Source: Chloroflexota bacterium
GTDB taxonomy: Bacteria > Chloroflexota > Dehalococcoidia > SM23-28-2 > RBG-16-64-32
Reading direction: 5' to 3'
DNA: 12,677 nt
NCBI GenBank assembly: GCA_022561095.1
Contig: JADFRV010000049.1
Location: 1 to 12,677 of the forward strand
Shown here: piece after piece, positions 6,874 to 12,677 of the stretch
How positions within the stretch are numbered: the stretch's first letter is position 1
Layout of the letters: each line of letters begins with the position of its first letter
Position numbers and translations under genes: made by a program
Notes under the pieces: generated by a model
Database searches by the model: none
What the model was told of the DNA's origin: nothing
Seen by the model: only the letters and a program-made list of their open reading frames with translations

Positions 6874-8412
6874 ATGACCAGAGACGAGCGCGACTCCACC
6901 GAAGCGCCAGCCGAGGAAGAGTCGGCGACAAGCGACGGGGACGGGGGTATCCAGACCGCCGTCGCTACCCACGACGCGACGGTGAACGGGCAGCCTGACG
7001 CGAAGCGATATGGCCGGGCGTTCCTCGCACTGCGGCTGGCAAGCCTGGTATCAATCGCCAGTGCGTTAGCGTTCCTTGTGGCCCTGGATGTCGTCAGGAA
7101 CGGCTGGGTGGCCTGGACAGTCATCGGGCTGTTTCTCACCTACCTGGCCTTGACGGGAGAAGTCATCCTGCGCGGGACACAGCGCATGGTGAGGACGGAG
7201 CGTGAGCGGGCTAAGACGGTCTTCCAGGATCGAGAGGCCGAGCTCCAGGATATCGCCTCCAAAGACGACTTGACCCAACTCCAGAACCGCCGCTTTTTCT
7301 ACGAGCGGCTACAGGAGGAGCTGCAGCAGTCAGAGCGGTCCCGCAAGCAGCTCTCCATCATCATGATTGACGTCGACGACCTGAAATTGATTAACGATGA
7401 GTTCGGTCACCAGGTTGGCGACGTCATCCTGCGACAGTTCGGGCGGACGCTCAATCGCACGTCGGCAGCGGATCATGTGACTGCCCGTCTTGGCGGCGAC
7501 GAGTTTGCAGTGATTATGCCTAACGCGGACCGGCGAGAGGCGGAGCAGCTGGCCTGGAGGATCTGGGACCAGCTAGGTGAGGCGCCACTGTGGGAGAACG
7601 GACACGCCAGCATCTACCTGGGCGTTTCCATAGGCATCGGTGGCTACCCGTGGGGCGGAACGGATCTGGAGGAGATCATCCACTGGGCGGACGCCAAGCT
7701 GTACGCCAACAAGCTGGAGCGCAAAGGGTTCAACCAAGGAAGAACGGGTGCAGGCGACGCCCGGCTGTCCTCGGCGGTCGTGGAAGTGCTGAGCACAGCC
7801 CTGGACATCCGCGATAACATGACGCACCGTCACGCGCGGCGCGTGGCGCGGATGGCGGCTGTGATGGCCAAGGAGATGGGGCTGGACCCCGAGAAGGTTC
7901 TGGAGATCGAGTATGCGGCAGCGCTGCACGACATCGGCAAGATCGGGGTGGCGGACAGCATCCTGCGCAAGGCGGCGCCTCTGGACGACGAGGAGTGGAG
8001 AGATATGCGTCGCCACTCCGAGCTGGGATACGAGATATTGAAAGGGATCGACTTCCTGCGGGTCGCGGCGGAGATCGTGTGGGCTCACCACGAGCGCTAC
8101 GACGGCAAGGGTTACCCCCGAGGTCTCGCTGGGGAGGAGATACCCCTTGGCGCGCGGGTGTTCGGAGTCGTCGACGCCTACGACGCTATGACCTCGCGCC
8201 GGCCCTACCGCCAGGCGATGTCACGCGAGCAGGCCTGCATCGAGATCGCTAGCAACGCCGGCACTCAGTTCGATCCCCAGGTGGTGGACGCGTTCCTGGT
8301 GATGATCCGCCGCAGCCCGGAGGGGATGTACGAGGACGGAACCGGCTACCAATCGGCCGATCATCGATCCGCCCAACTGGAGCCAGATGCGGCAAAGGTC
8401 ACCGGCGTCTAG
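6874..8412 (+). CDS. Membrane-bound GGDEF + HD-GYP cyclic-di-GMP protein
   Basis: This 512-residue protein joins a diguanylate cyclase domain to a cyclic-di-GMP phosphodiesterase domain. Residues 1-48 are acidic and soluble. Two membrane helices follow (about 51-73 and 78-98), then a short coiled linker (~100-128). The GGDEF domain runs from DDLTQLQNRR (131) to about 285, with an intact GGDEF at 207-211 and metal-binding DVDD near 164-167. No RxxD inhibitory site is present at the expected place before GGDEF. The HD-GYP domain (about 300-490) has HDIGKIG (His352, Asp353) and HHERYDGKGYP (405-415, GYP at 413-415), then DAYDAMTSRRPYR. Both activities therefore look possible. AGAGGT upstream supports the ATG at 6874. 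It is a single-gene unit. Its sensory input is unknown, as no PAS, GAF or HAMP domain is visible. Confidence 0.95.
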   Translation: MTRDERDSTEAPAEEESATSDGDGGIQTAVATHDATVNGQPDAKRYGRAFLALRLASLVSIASALAFLVALDVVRNGWVAWTVIGLFLTYLALTGEVILRGTQRMVRTERERAKTVFQDREAELQDIASKDDLTQLQNRRFFYERLQEELQQSERSRKQLSIIMIDVDDLKLINDEFGHQVGDVILRQFGRTLNRTSAADHVTARLGGDEFAVIMPNADRREAEQLAWRIWDQLGEAPLWENGHASIYLGVSIGIGGYPWGGTDLEEIIHWADAKLYANKLERKGFNQGRTGAGDARLSSAVVEVLSTALDIRDNMTHRHARRVARMAAVMAKEMGLDPEKVLEIEYAAALHDIGKIGVADSILRKAAPLDDEEWRDMRRHSELGYEILKGIDFLRVAAEIVWAHHERYDGKGYPRGLAGEEIPLGARVFGVVDAYDAMTSRRPYRQAMSREQACIEIASNAGTQFDPQVVDAFLVMIRRSPEGMYEDGTGYQSADHRSAQLEPDAAKVTGV

Positions 8413-8692
8413 GCTTCAGGAGCGTTGATTCCGGGGCCGCGGTTGTTACCGCCGCCAGCACTAACACGGCCAGAGGCCCGGACGACAGATCAAAACGGGC
8501 GAGAAGATCGAACAGCTGCCGCCGGTTATCCTCAGGCCGCACGAGGTCCAAGCCAGCGTCGGGCGCGGCATGCCGCCCGGAAAAGGTCATACCCCCATCG
8601 TCAGTGCGGGCGTCAGAGCGCTTCAGGTTGCATCCGTAGCGTGTTCTGTTAGTTCGGACGCCCGTCACAGGTTCATCGATGCAGCCCAGCGG

Positions 8693-8721
8693 TTGATGAG
8701 TTGGGGTAGCAGGGGTAGAAT
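8693..8721 (+). promoter_or_regulatory. Promoter of the elongation-factor-like gene
   Basis: A -35 TTGATG (8693-8698) and a -10 TAGAAT (8716-8721) are spaced by the optimal 17 bases. This leaves a leader of about 33 bases that contains a full Shine-Dalgarno site. Confidence 0.72.
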
Positions 8722-8744
8722 CAGGCCGTACCGAGGCGTAGATA

Positions 8745-8752
8745 AAGGAGGG
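8745..8752 (+). promoter_or_regulatory. Strong Shine-Dalgarno site AAGGAGGG
   Basis: This near-consensus site sits eight bases before the ATG at 8761. It is the strongest ribosome-binding site in the window and suggests high expression of the small protein that follows. Confidence 0.8.
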
Positions 8753-8760
8753 CAGGCATC

Positions 8761-9018
8761 ATGGCCGAGGAGGAAGAGATCGGCCGGGTGATGGACTACT
8801 TCGCCCAGATCAGTGTGGCGGGGATAGACCTGACACGCAAGCTGCGGGTGGGGGACACGATCCGTATCAAGGGTCACACCACGGACCTGGAGGAGGTGGT
8901 GGAGAGCATGCAGGTGGAGCATGAGCAGGTGGAGGAGGCGGGCCCGGGGGACAAGATCGGGATCAAGGTGCAGGACCGCGTCCGCGGCGGCGACCACGTG
9001 TACAAGGTCACCTCCTAG
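8761..9018 (+). CDS. Orphan translation elongation factor-like protein (EF-Tu domain 2-like barrel)
   Basis: The 85-residue protein is essentially one beta-barrel of the EF-Tu domain 2 type: IGRVMDYFAQISVAGIDL, LRVGDTIRIKGHTTDLEE, VESMQVEHEQVEEAGPGDKI and GIKVQDRVRGGDHVYKV. It has no GTP-binding domain, so it is not a GTPase. Stand-alone proteins of this kind are annotated 'translation elongation factor-like' in Dehalococcoidia, archaea and several anaerobes, and a similar barrel occurs at the end of some U32 peptidases. The function is not established; binding to tRNA, rRNA or modified RNA is a reasonable inference. It has its own strong promoter and ribosome site and no same-strand partner, which fits a constitutively made housekeeping protein. 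Confidence 0.85.
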   Translation: MAEEEEIGRVMDYFAQISVAGIDLTRKLRVGDTIRIKGHTTDLEEVVESMQVEHEQVEEAGPGDKIGIKVQDRVRGGDHVYKVTS

Positions 9019-9051
9019 CCCCACCCCATCGAAAGCGCAAACGGGCAAGCC

Positions 9052-9080
9052 GAAACAGGCCGCTGCCTTTTGCTAGTTTC
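9052..9080 (+). terminator. Possible terminator between convergent genes
   Basis: AGGC (9057-9060), a CGCT loop and GCCT (9065-9068) are followed by a T tract at 9068-9071. Outside this, GAAAC (9052-9056) and GTTTC (9076-9080) could extend the pairing. It lies 34 bases past the stop of the elongation-factor-like gene, and the holin-like gene converges on it. The core stem is short. Confidence 0.35.
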
Positions 9081-9101
9081 CAGGTCCCGTACCGCCGCCG
9101 G

Positions 9102-9545
9102 TCAGACGGGGTGGGAAACTACGGGGTTGCGGCGCAGGAAGCGGGAGAGGACGAAGGAGACCGCCGAGATCACCAGGGCGCCCAGGAAGGCGGCGATGAA
9201 GCCGTCGACGTTGAATTCGATGCCGAGCCGGTCACAGAACCAGTCCGTGAAGGCCAGCACCAGGGCGTTGACGACGAAGATGAACAGCCCCAGTGTGAGG
9301 AGCTGAAGGGGACAGGTCAGGAAGATCAGAAGCGGCCGCAGAAGGGCTCGCAAGACCACGAAAATCGCGGCGGCGGCGAGAAGCGACTCCCAGCCCTCGA
9401 CCTCCACGCCGCGGACGATCCAGGCGGCGGCCAGCAAGCCGACCATGGTGATGCCCCAGCGCACTGCGAAGCGCACGATCCAGGGCACGTCCCTGTCCCA
9501 GGGCGGCTCCGTGTTCGCCCAGTAGCTGACGACGATGCGGGGCAC
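9102..9545 (-). CDS. Phage-holin-like (YvlD/DUF360-type) four-helix membrane protein
   Basis: This 147-residue integral membrane protein matches the family named 'phage holin family' or YvlD. Despite the name, it is chromosomal in most bacteria and has no proven holin role. It has four hydrophobic helices: VRWGITMVGLLAAAWIV, LLAAAAIFVVLRALLRPLL, LLTLGLFIFVVNALVLAF and FIAAFLGALVISAVSFVL. The typical LRPLLIFLTCPLQLLTLGLF core and the conserved NALVL segment are present. The frame is open farther upstream, but I chose the GTG at 9543-9545. A perfect -10 box lies six bases before it, and residues upstream look non-coding and overlap the divergent nitroreductase. The N-terminal ~20 residues are polar, and the end is a basic cytoplasmic tail. 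In Bacillus such proteins are linked to the envelope-stress operon yvlABCD; no such partners are seen here. Confidence 0.8.
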   Translation of the reverse strand: MPRIVVSYWANTEPPWDRDVPWIVRFAVRWGITMVGLLAAAWIVRGVEVEGWESLLAAAAIFVVLRALLRPLLIFLTCPLQLLTLGLFIFVVNALVLAFTDWFCDRLGIEFNVDGFIAAFLGALVISAVSFVLSRFLRRNPVVSHPV

Positions 9546-9551
9546 GGCGGT

Positions 9552-9579
9552 ATTATACCCGTGTGGTGCGCTCAGGCAA
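9552..9579 (-). promoter_or_regulatory. Promoter giving a leaderless transcript for the holin-like gene
   Basis: A perfect -10 TATAAT (minus strand, 9552-9557) with a -35-like TTGCCT (9574-9579), 16 bases apart, lies only six bases before the GTG at 9545. Transcription would start at or next to the start codon. No Shine-Dalgarno site is present, which fits. Confidence 0.65.
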
Positions 9580-9674
9580 TTGTTCCTGTAGCATAACCAG
9601 GCAAAGACCCCAACCGCGCCGCCCCAGAGACTGCCCATCGCGCGGCAACTGGGGGCCAGACCACAGGAGGAGGA

Positions 9675-10172
9675 ATGGAAGCCTACGAGTGCATCGTCAG
9701 TAAGCGTGATACGCGGGCATATCTGGACAAGCCCTTGGACGAAGAGGAGCTGCGTAAGGTCCTGCAAGCGGGGCGGATGGCGGGGAGCTCCAAGAATACC
9801 CAACCAACGCGGCTCGTTCTGCTCAGACAGCGGAAGCGGCTGGAGGAGGTGGCGGCCTGCGCAAAATTCTCCCAGCATCTGCCCGCGGCGGCGGCGGCGA
9901 TCGCTATCTGCCTGCCGTCTACAGGGAGCGACTTCGATGCCGGGCGGGCGGCGCAGAACATGATGGTGGCGGCGTGGTCCATGGGCATCGCCTCCTGTCC
10001 CTGCTCGATGCACGACCAGGAGTGCGTGAGGAAGGTTCTGGGGCTGCCGGAGGACTACCGGGTGGTGGTGGTGCTGGCGCTGGGCTATCCGGACCCGAAA
10101 GTCTCCATGCACCTGGGCAAGCGGCGAGTTGAGATGGACGAACTGGTGCACGAGGAGCGCTGGAGCGGCTAG
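9675..10172 (+). CDS. Nitroreductase-family FMN protein (short form)
   Basis: Family members are FMN-dependent, NAD(P)H-using oxidoreductases of nitro compounds, quinones or other acceptors. The 165-residue protein has the N-terminal phosphate-binding signature SKRDTRAYLDKPLDEEEL (9-26), then LQAGRMAGSSKNTQPTRLVLL (30-50). It has the family helix DAGRAAQNMMVAAWSMGIASC (about 88-108) and ends with VVVLALGYPD (134-143). It is shorter than the usual 180-220 residues and has a small cysteine cluster (SCPCSMHDQEC). The true electron acceptor cannot be told from sequence. Overlapping AGGAGG repeats just upstream (9665-9670) support the ATG at 9675. It is divergent from the holin-like gene, and the phosphodiesterase follows 47 bases downstream, perhaps co-transcribed. 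Confidence 0.88.
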   Translation: MEAYECIVSKRDTRAYLDKPLDEEELRKVLQAGRMAGSSKNTQPTRLVLLRQRKRLEEVAACAKFSQHLPAAAAAIAICLPSTGSDFDAGRAAQNMMVAAWSMGIASCPCSMHDQECVRKVLGLPEDYRVVVVLALGYPDPKVSMHLGKRRVEMDELVHEERWSG

Positions 10173-10176
10173 AACC

Positions 10177-10201
10177 ACGATGGTAGACTAGCGTCCATCG
10201 T
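10177..10201 (+). repeat. Inverted repeat between nitroreductase and phosphodiesterase genes
   Basis: ACGATGG (10177-10183) and CCATCGT (10195-10201) form perfect seven-base arms around an 11-base loop, just before the GAAGGAAG ribosome site. With no T tract it is not a standard terminator. It could be an operator or an RNA hairpin affecting translation of the downstream gene. Confidence 0.35.
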
Positions 10202-10219
10202 CGAAGGAAGATGAGCGCG

Positions 10220-11992
10220 ATGACGACTAAGGAAGGACGGGTCGCGGGGCCGGAGCGGCCCGGCGGGCAGGGGCTGGACGCCAACCAGGAGGAGTCCGGC
10301 AACCGCGCCATCGCGGCCCTCCTGACGGACCCCGTTCGCGGAGAGCAGACGGACCTGGTGATCACCTACCGCGACGCCCCAGACGGGCAGGGCGCCTACG
10401 AGGTGTGGGCGAAGCGCGGTATGATCCGCTTCCAGCGCTTCTACGAGGACGGCGGCGGCTACGGCTACCGAATCGTTGAGCAGATAGGGGATGACCCCAT
10501 CGCCAACCAGGACCCGACGGCGGTGGCGACGCTGGCGGCGGAGCTGGAGGCGGGAGCCGCATCCGGCTACTCAGGCACGGACCCGGCGCAGGCGTTCGTG
10601 GAGCCGGAGCATCTCAGCTATCCGCTGGCGCTGGAACGTATCGCCCAGCTCTTCGATAGCCCCAACGCGCCCGACATCGTCATCAGCCCCAAGTCCTACG
10701 CCTTCGGGAGGCAGCCGGGGCAGCACGGCGCTCTGGACGTGGTGCAGTCGCGGGCGCCGCTGGTGTTCTCGGGGCCGGGGATCAAGCCGGGGATGACAGA
10801 CGCCATCTGCGCCCAGGTGGACGTGGCGCCGACACTGGCTATGCTCCTCGGTCTCCCGCTCATCGACGGCAAGGACGCCAGCGGACGCACCTCCAGCGAG
10901 CGGGGCGTGGAGCCGGACGTGTACCTGAAGCGGCAGGACGGCAAGCCCATCGTGGAGATCCTGGACCTGGACGGCAACGGCCAGCCGCGGCCTAGGCCGG
11001 AGCGTGTCTACATCATGCTGCTGGACGGGCTGAGCAATACGGAGCTGCAAGAGCGGCTGGAGAAGGACTCTGAGTCGATCCCCAACCTGAGACGGCTGGT
11101 GGAGCGCGGAGCGATGTTTCGCTACGGGACGATAGTGACCTTCCCGAGCATCACCTGGCCCAGCCACAACACCCTGGGCACCGGCGCCTGGTGCGGCCAC
11201 CACGACGTGGTGAACCCGGCCTACTACCTGCGGGAGAGCCGCCAGACGGTCGCGCCTCAGGCGATGCAGTTCGACACGGCGAAGTTCCTCGGCGATGGAG
11301 TGGAGACGCTGTACGAGGCGGTGCACCGTGCGTTCGGGACGTGGGACGGGGCCGACAGGTCGGCCCACCCTCGGCCCAATCAGGGAGCGTTCACGGCTTC
11401 GATCAACGAGCCCTGCGCGCGAGGGGCCGGCCACGCGGCGCTGGAGCGGCGCCTTGCGTGCGACGCCGAGAAGGTCAGGGAACTTTCGCGGTCCCACTAC
11501 GAAGACACGAGCCCCCGCTGGCGGGAGGACGGACAGGAAGGAGTCTACCGCTACTCGCGGATCGACGAACAGGGTGTGGCCCAGGCGTTGCTGCTGTTCG
11601 ACGACGAGAGCCTCCCTCCACCCACGTTCACATACGAGTCGTTCTTCCTGATCGACGCGGTGGGGCACGACTACGGGCCGCACCACGAGGCGATTCGGAC
11701 CGCCCTGGTAGAGACTGACAAACGCATAGGTGAGATCCTCGCCCTGATGGAGCGACGCGGGCTCCTGGAATCGACGCTGTTCGTGGTGACCGCGGACCAC
11801 GGGATGGCGCCGACCGACATGGAAGCGCTCGTGACCTTCCCGATCGAGGCGGCGCTCAACGGTGGGTCCGGCGTCCGGCGGGTGCGCTCGGTCACCGCGG
11901 TCGGCATCGCGGTCATCTGGGTCGACCGGAGCCGCCCCAAGCAGCTCACAGCAGTTACCAGACTCAACGACACGGGAGGACTGTTGTTGTGA
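10220..11992 (+). CDS. Alkaline phosphatase superfamily phosphodiesterase/nucleotide pyrophosphatase, motif order permuted; foreign 3' end
   Basis: Residues 1 to ~533 are a two-metal phosphodiesterase of the alkaline phosphatase/NPP superfamily. The motifs run in circularly permuted order. The segment usually found at the C-terminus comes first: dYAFGRQPGQHGALDVV with ligand His169, APLVFSGPGIKPG, then VDVAPTLAMLLGLP. The usual N-terminal half follows: VYIMLLDGL with Asp269, then FPSITWPSHNT with nucleophile Thr312. Next come DAVGHDYGPHHE with Asp479 and His483, and VVTADHGM with Asp526 and His527. All expected ligands are present. No signal peptide is seen, so a cytoplasmic location is likely. 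I prefer ATG 10220, because GGAAG is nine bases upstream; ATG 10211 sits on the ribosome site. From base ~11,819 the frame continues into an RND-pump fragment and then an unrelated tail to the stop at 11,992, so the last ~57 residues are not native. Confidence 0.85.
   Translation: MTTKEGRVAGPERPGGQGLDANQEESGNRAIAALLTDPVRGEQTDLVITYRDAPDGQGAYEVWAKRGMIRFQRFYEDGGGYGYRIVEQIGDDPIANQDPTAVATLAAELEAGAASGYSGTDPAQAFVEPEHLSYPLALERIAQLFDSPNAPDIVISPKSYAFGRQPGQHGALDVVQSRAPLVFSGPGIKPGMTDAICAQVDVAPTLAMLLGLPLIDGKDASGRTSSERGVEPDVYLKRQDGKPIVEILDLDGNGQPRPRPERVYIMLLDGLSNTELQERLEKDSESIPNLRRLVERGAMFRYGTIVTFPSITWPSHNTLGTGAWCGHHDVVNPAYYLRESRQTVAPQAMQFDTAKFLGDGVETLYEAVHRAFGTWDGADRSAHPRPNQGAFTASINEPCARGAGHAALERRLACDAEKVRELSRSHYEDTSPRWREDGQEGVYRYSRIDEQGVAQALLLFDDESLPPPTFTYESFFLIDAVGHDYGPHHEAIRTALVETDKRIGEILALMERRGLLESTLFVVTADHGMAPTDMEALVTFPIEAALNGGSGVRRVRSVTAVGIAVIWVDRSRPKQLTAVTRLNDTGGLLL
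11819..11926 (+). pseudogene. Fragment of a heavy-metal RND efflux pump (CzcA/CusA family)
   Basis: About 36 codons read MEALVTFPIEAALNGG and then GVRRVRSVTAVGIAVIWV. These match the conserved porter-domain stretch near the N-terminus of CzcA/CusA-type pumps, where homologues have VTFPIETALNG, then GVxxVRSxSxxGxSxVxV. A real pump would continue with a FDWGTDIYxAR-like motif; instead the match stops at about base 11,926. It is read in frame with the phosphodiesterase before it and the tail after it. It has no start of its own and the rest of the ~1,030-residue pump is missing. This looks like a stray segment inserted by misassembly or recombination. Confidence 0.7.
11927..11992 (+). CDS. 3' end of a gene upstream of gspJ, possibly gspI (partial)
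   Basis: The last 21 codons (from RSRPKQLTAVTRL on) have no relation to the RND match before them, and the TGA overlaps the GTG start of the pseudopilin gene. In type II secretion operons gspI directly precedes gspJ, and GspI often ends in a strand like this. Position is the main argument; the residues alone are not diagnostic. Confidence 0.35.
   Translation, partial: RSRPKQLTAVTRLNDTGGLLL
11974..11980 (+). promoter_or_regulatory. Shine-Dalgarno site of the pseudopilin gene
   Basis: GGGAGGA lies eight bases before the GTG at 11,989, inside the last codons of the preceding frame. It fixes the GTG as the start and shows an operon-style overlap. Confidence 0.7.
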
Positions 11993-12677
11993 GGCCAGGA
12001 CAGAAAAGTCAGACATTGCCGGTGGCGGGCCGGGGCTTCACGTTGGTCGAGGTCTTGGTGACGCTCACCATCGCGTCCTTTGTGACGGTCGTGGCAATGA
12101 GCAGTCTGAAGACGATGTCCACCACCAGTACCCGGATCCAGACGCATTCCGATCTCGCGGCGGAATTGCGCTTTGCCGCGGCGCGTCTGCGGCGGGACCT
12201 GAACAACCTCTATCGGGATAAGGAGGCCAGACGCCAGAAGTTTGTGGCCACGCTCGAGCCTTCCGGCTCGGAGGATCAGCTCTTTCTGACCTTTTTCGTC
12301 CTCTCGCGAACGAAGGCCCGCCCCGCGGAGCCAGAGGGAGACGTGTGTGAAGTGGAGTATTTCTTGCAGCAGACCGAGCAACGCTCGGCCCTCATGAGGC
12401 GTCATCAACCCAATCCGCATCCTGAGGACCGGGGCCAGGGCCAAAACGAGGGAGACCGTGACGGTGAGCGTGGTGGTATACTGTCTGTCTTGGCCGATGG
12501 CATCGGTCTGTTCAAGGCGCGATTTCACGACGGTCAGGAGTGGCAGGAACACTGGGACGAGGACACGGTGACGCTGCCGGAAATGGTGGAAGTGACCATC
12601 GGGCTGGTCGTGGATCCGGAAAAACCACCGCTGCTCGAAACGGTACTCGTCACCTTGAAGCGGGCGACGGGTCAGAG
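11989..12677 (+). CDS. gspJ: Type II secretion minor pseudopilin, GspJ-like (3' end outside window)
   Basis: The frame stays open from GTG 11,989 to the window edge, giving 229 residues. It begins with a 16-residue basic leader and a type III prepilin cleavage site (RG before FTLVE, with Glu at mature position +5). A hydrophobic helix follows (VLVTLTIASFVTVVAM), then a polar stretch and LAAELRFAAARLRRDLNNLYRD. This N-terminal pattern plus the longer beta-rich body fits GspJ, a minor pseudopilin at the tip of the type II secretion pseudopilus, processed by the prepilin peptidase and held in the inner membrane before assembly. The body contains a charged, Gln/Asp/Arg-rich insertion (about 148-162) that is unusual. 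GspJ usually has about 200 residues, so this one is somewhat long. Other GspH/I/J-like pseudopilins cannot be excluded. Confidence 0.72.
   Translation, partial: MRPGQKSQTLPVAGRGFTLVEVLVTLTIASFVTVVAMSSLKTMSTTSTRIQTHSDLAAELRFAAARLRRDLNNLYRDKEARRQKFVATLEPSGSEDQLFLTFFVLSRTKARPAEPEGDVCEVEYFLQQTEQRSALMRRHQPNPHPEDRGQGQNEGDRDGERGGILSVLADGIGLFKARFHDGQEWQEHWDEDTVTLPEMVEVTIGLVVDPEKPPLLETVLVTLKRATGQ

Larger units (their letters stand above)
8413..8760. other. 348-base gene-poor stretch
   Basis: No confident gene is present. A minus-strand frame ends at 8399 and offers an internal ATG near 8588. It would encode about 63 residues with a short hydrophobic run (SGPLAVLVLAAV), but its ribosome site is poor, it overlaps the end of the GGDEF gene and I do not recognise it. 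A 12-base perfect palindrome GCGGCATGCCGC lies at 8565-8576, which may be chance in GC-rich DNA. The last 70 bases hold the promoter and ribosome site of the next gene. Confidence 0.5.

Noticed and set aside
8565..8576. 12-base palindrome GCGGCATGCCGC as an operator
   Set aside because: It lies far from either promoter, and a palindrome of this length in GC-rich sequence can arise by chance.
8399..8588. Small minus-strand gene of about 63 residues with a hydrophobic segment
   Set aside because: It has a poor ribosome site, overlaps the end of the GGDEF/HD-GYP gene and resembles no family I know. The open frame is expected by chance in GC-rich DNA.
9102..9545. Evidence of a prophage from the holin-like gene
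   Set aside because: This family is mostly chromosomal and no phage structural, lysis or integrase genes are nearby.
9102..10178. A 358-residue form of the holin-like protein starting at 10,178
   Set aside because: The first ~210 residues are the antisense of the nitroreductase gene. The promoter at 9552-9579 and the family length both support the start at 9545.
11819..11926. C-terminal strand of GspI extending back to the phosphodiesterase
   Set aside because: The residues fit CzcA/CusA pumps far better (VTFPIEAALNG and GVRRVRS), so only the last ~21 codons are left as a possible gspI end.

Overview
The window looks like a GC-rich bacterial metagenome contig with a mosaic structure. About 11.2 kb of coherent gene order (roughly 600-11,820) lies between short pieces that do not belong with it. 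The central block carries a glutamyl-tRNA (C5) tetrapyrrole operon, an AarF/UbiB kinase, a two-domain sulfurtransferase, a GGDEF+HD-GYP protein, an orphan EF-Tu-domain-2-like protein, a small four-helix membrane protein, a short nitroreductase and an alkaline-phosphatase-superfamily enzyme. This set, above all the 85-residue elongation-factor-like protein and the GGDEF-HD-GYP protein, is what I would expect in a Chloroflexota (Dehalococcoidia-like) genome. That placement is inferred from remembered families, not from a search.

Layout. Positions 1-~575 (+): the last codons of an upstream gene (probably livM) and the first ~185 residues of a LivG-type ABC ATPase, cut off mid-gene. Positions ~600-3808 (-): a regulator with a MerR/BldC-like helix-turn-helix, sirC-like precorrin-2 dehydrogenase, hemA and hemC form one tight operon behind a good sigma-70-type promoter; hemC is cut at the join with livG. 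Positions 3927-5234 (-): AarF/UbiB kinase. Positions 5402-6691 (+): thiosulfate sulfurtransferase and an unknown 123-residue protein. Positions 6874-8412 (+): membrane GGDEF/HD-GYP protein. Positions 8413-8760: gene-poor stretch ending in a strong promoter and Shine-Dalgarno site for the elongation-factor-like gene (8761-9018, +). Positions 9102-9545 (-): holin-like membrane protein with an apparently leaderless start, divergent from a nitroreductase (9675-10172, +). Positions 10220-~11,818 (+): a phosphodiesterase whose superfamily motifs are in circularly permuted order. Positions ~11,819-11,926: an in-frame ~36-codon piece of a heavy-metal RND pump. Positions ~11,927-12,677 (+): the last codons of one gene, then a type II secretion minor pseudopilin of GspJ type running off the window.

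Function. The regulator-sirC-hemA-hemC operon would make glutamate-1-semialdehyde (with hemL elsewhere), hydroxymethylbilane and siroheme. The MerR-like regulator at its head is the natural candidate for controlling it, and its promoter region holds an inverted and a direct repeat. The other central genes stand alone or in pairs with their own promoters.

Two points stand out. First, there are at least three breaks inside genes (near 575-603, 11,819 and 11,926), which point to a chimeric assembly or a recombined locus. Second, the phosphodiesterase keeps every expected metal ligand and nucleophile, but the segment normally at the C-terminus is at the N-terminus. I found no tRNA, rRNA, CRISPR array, transposase or integrase.
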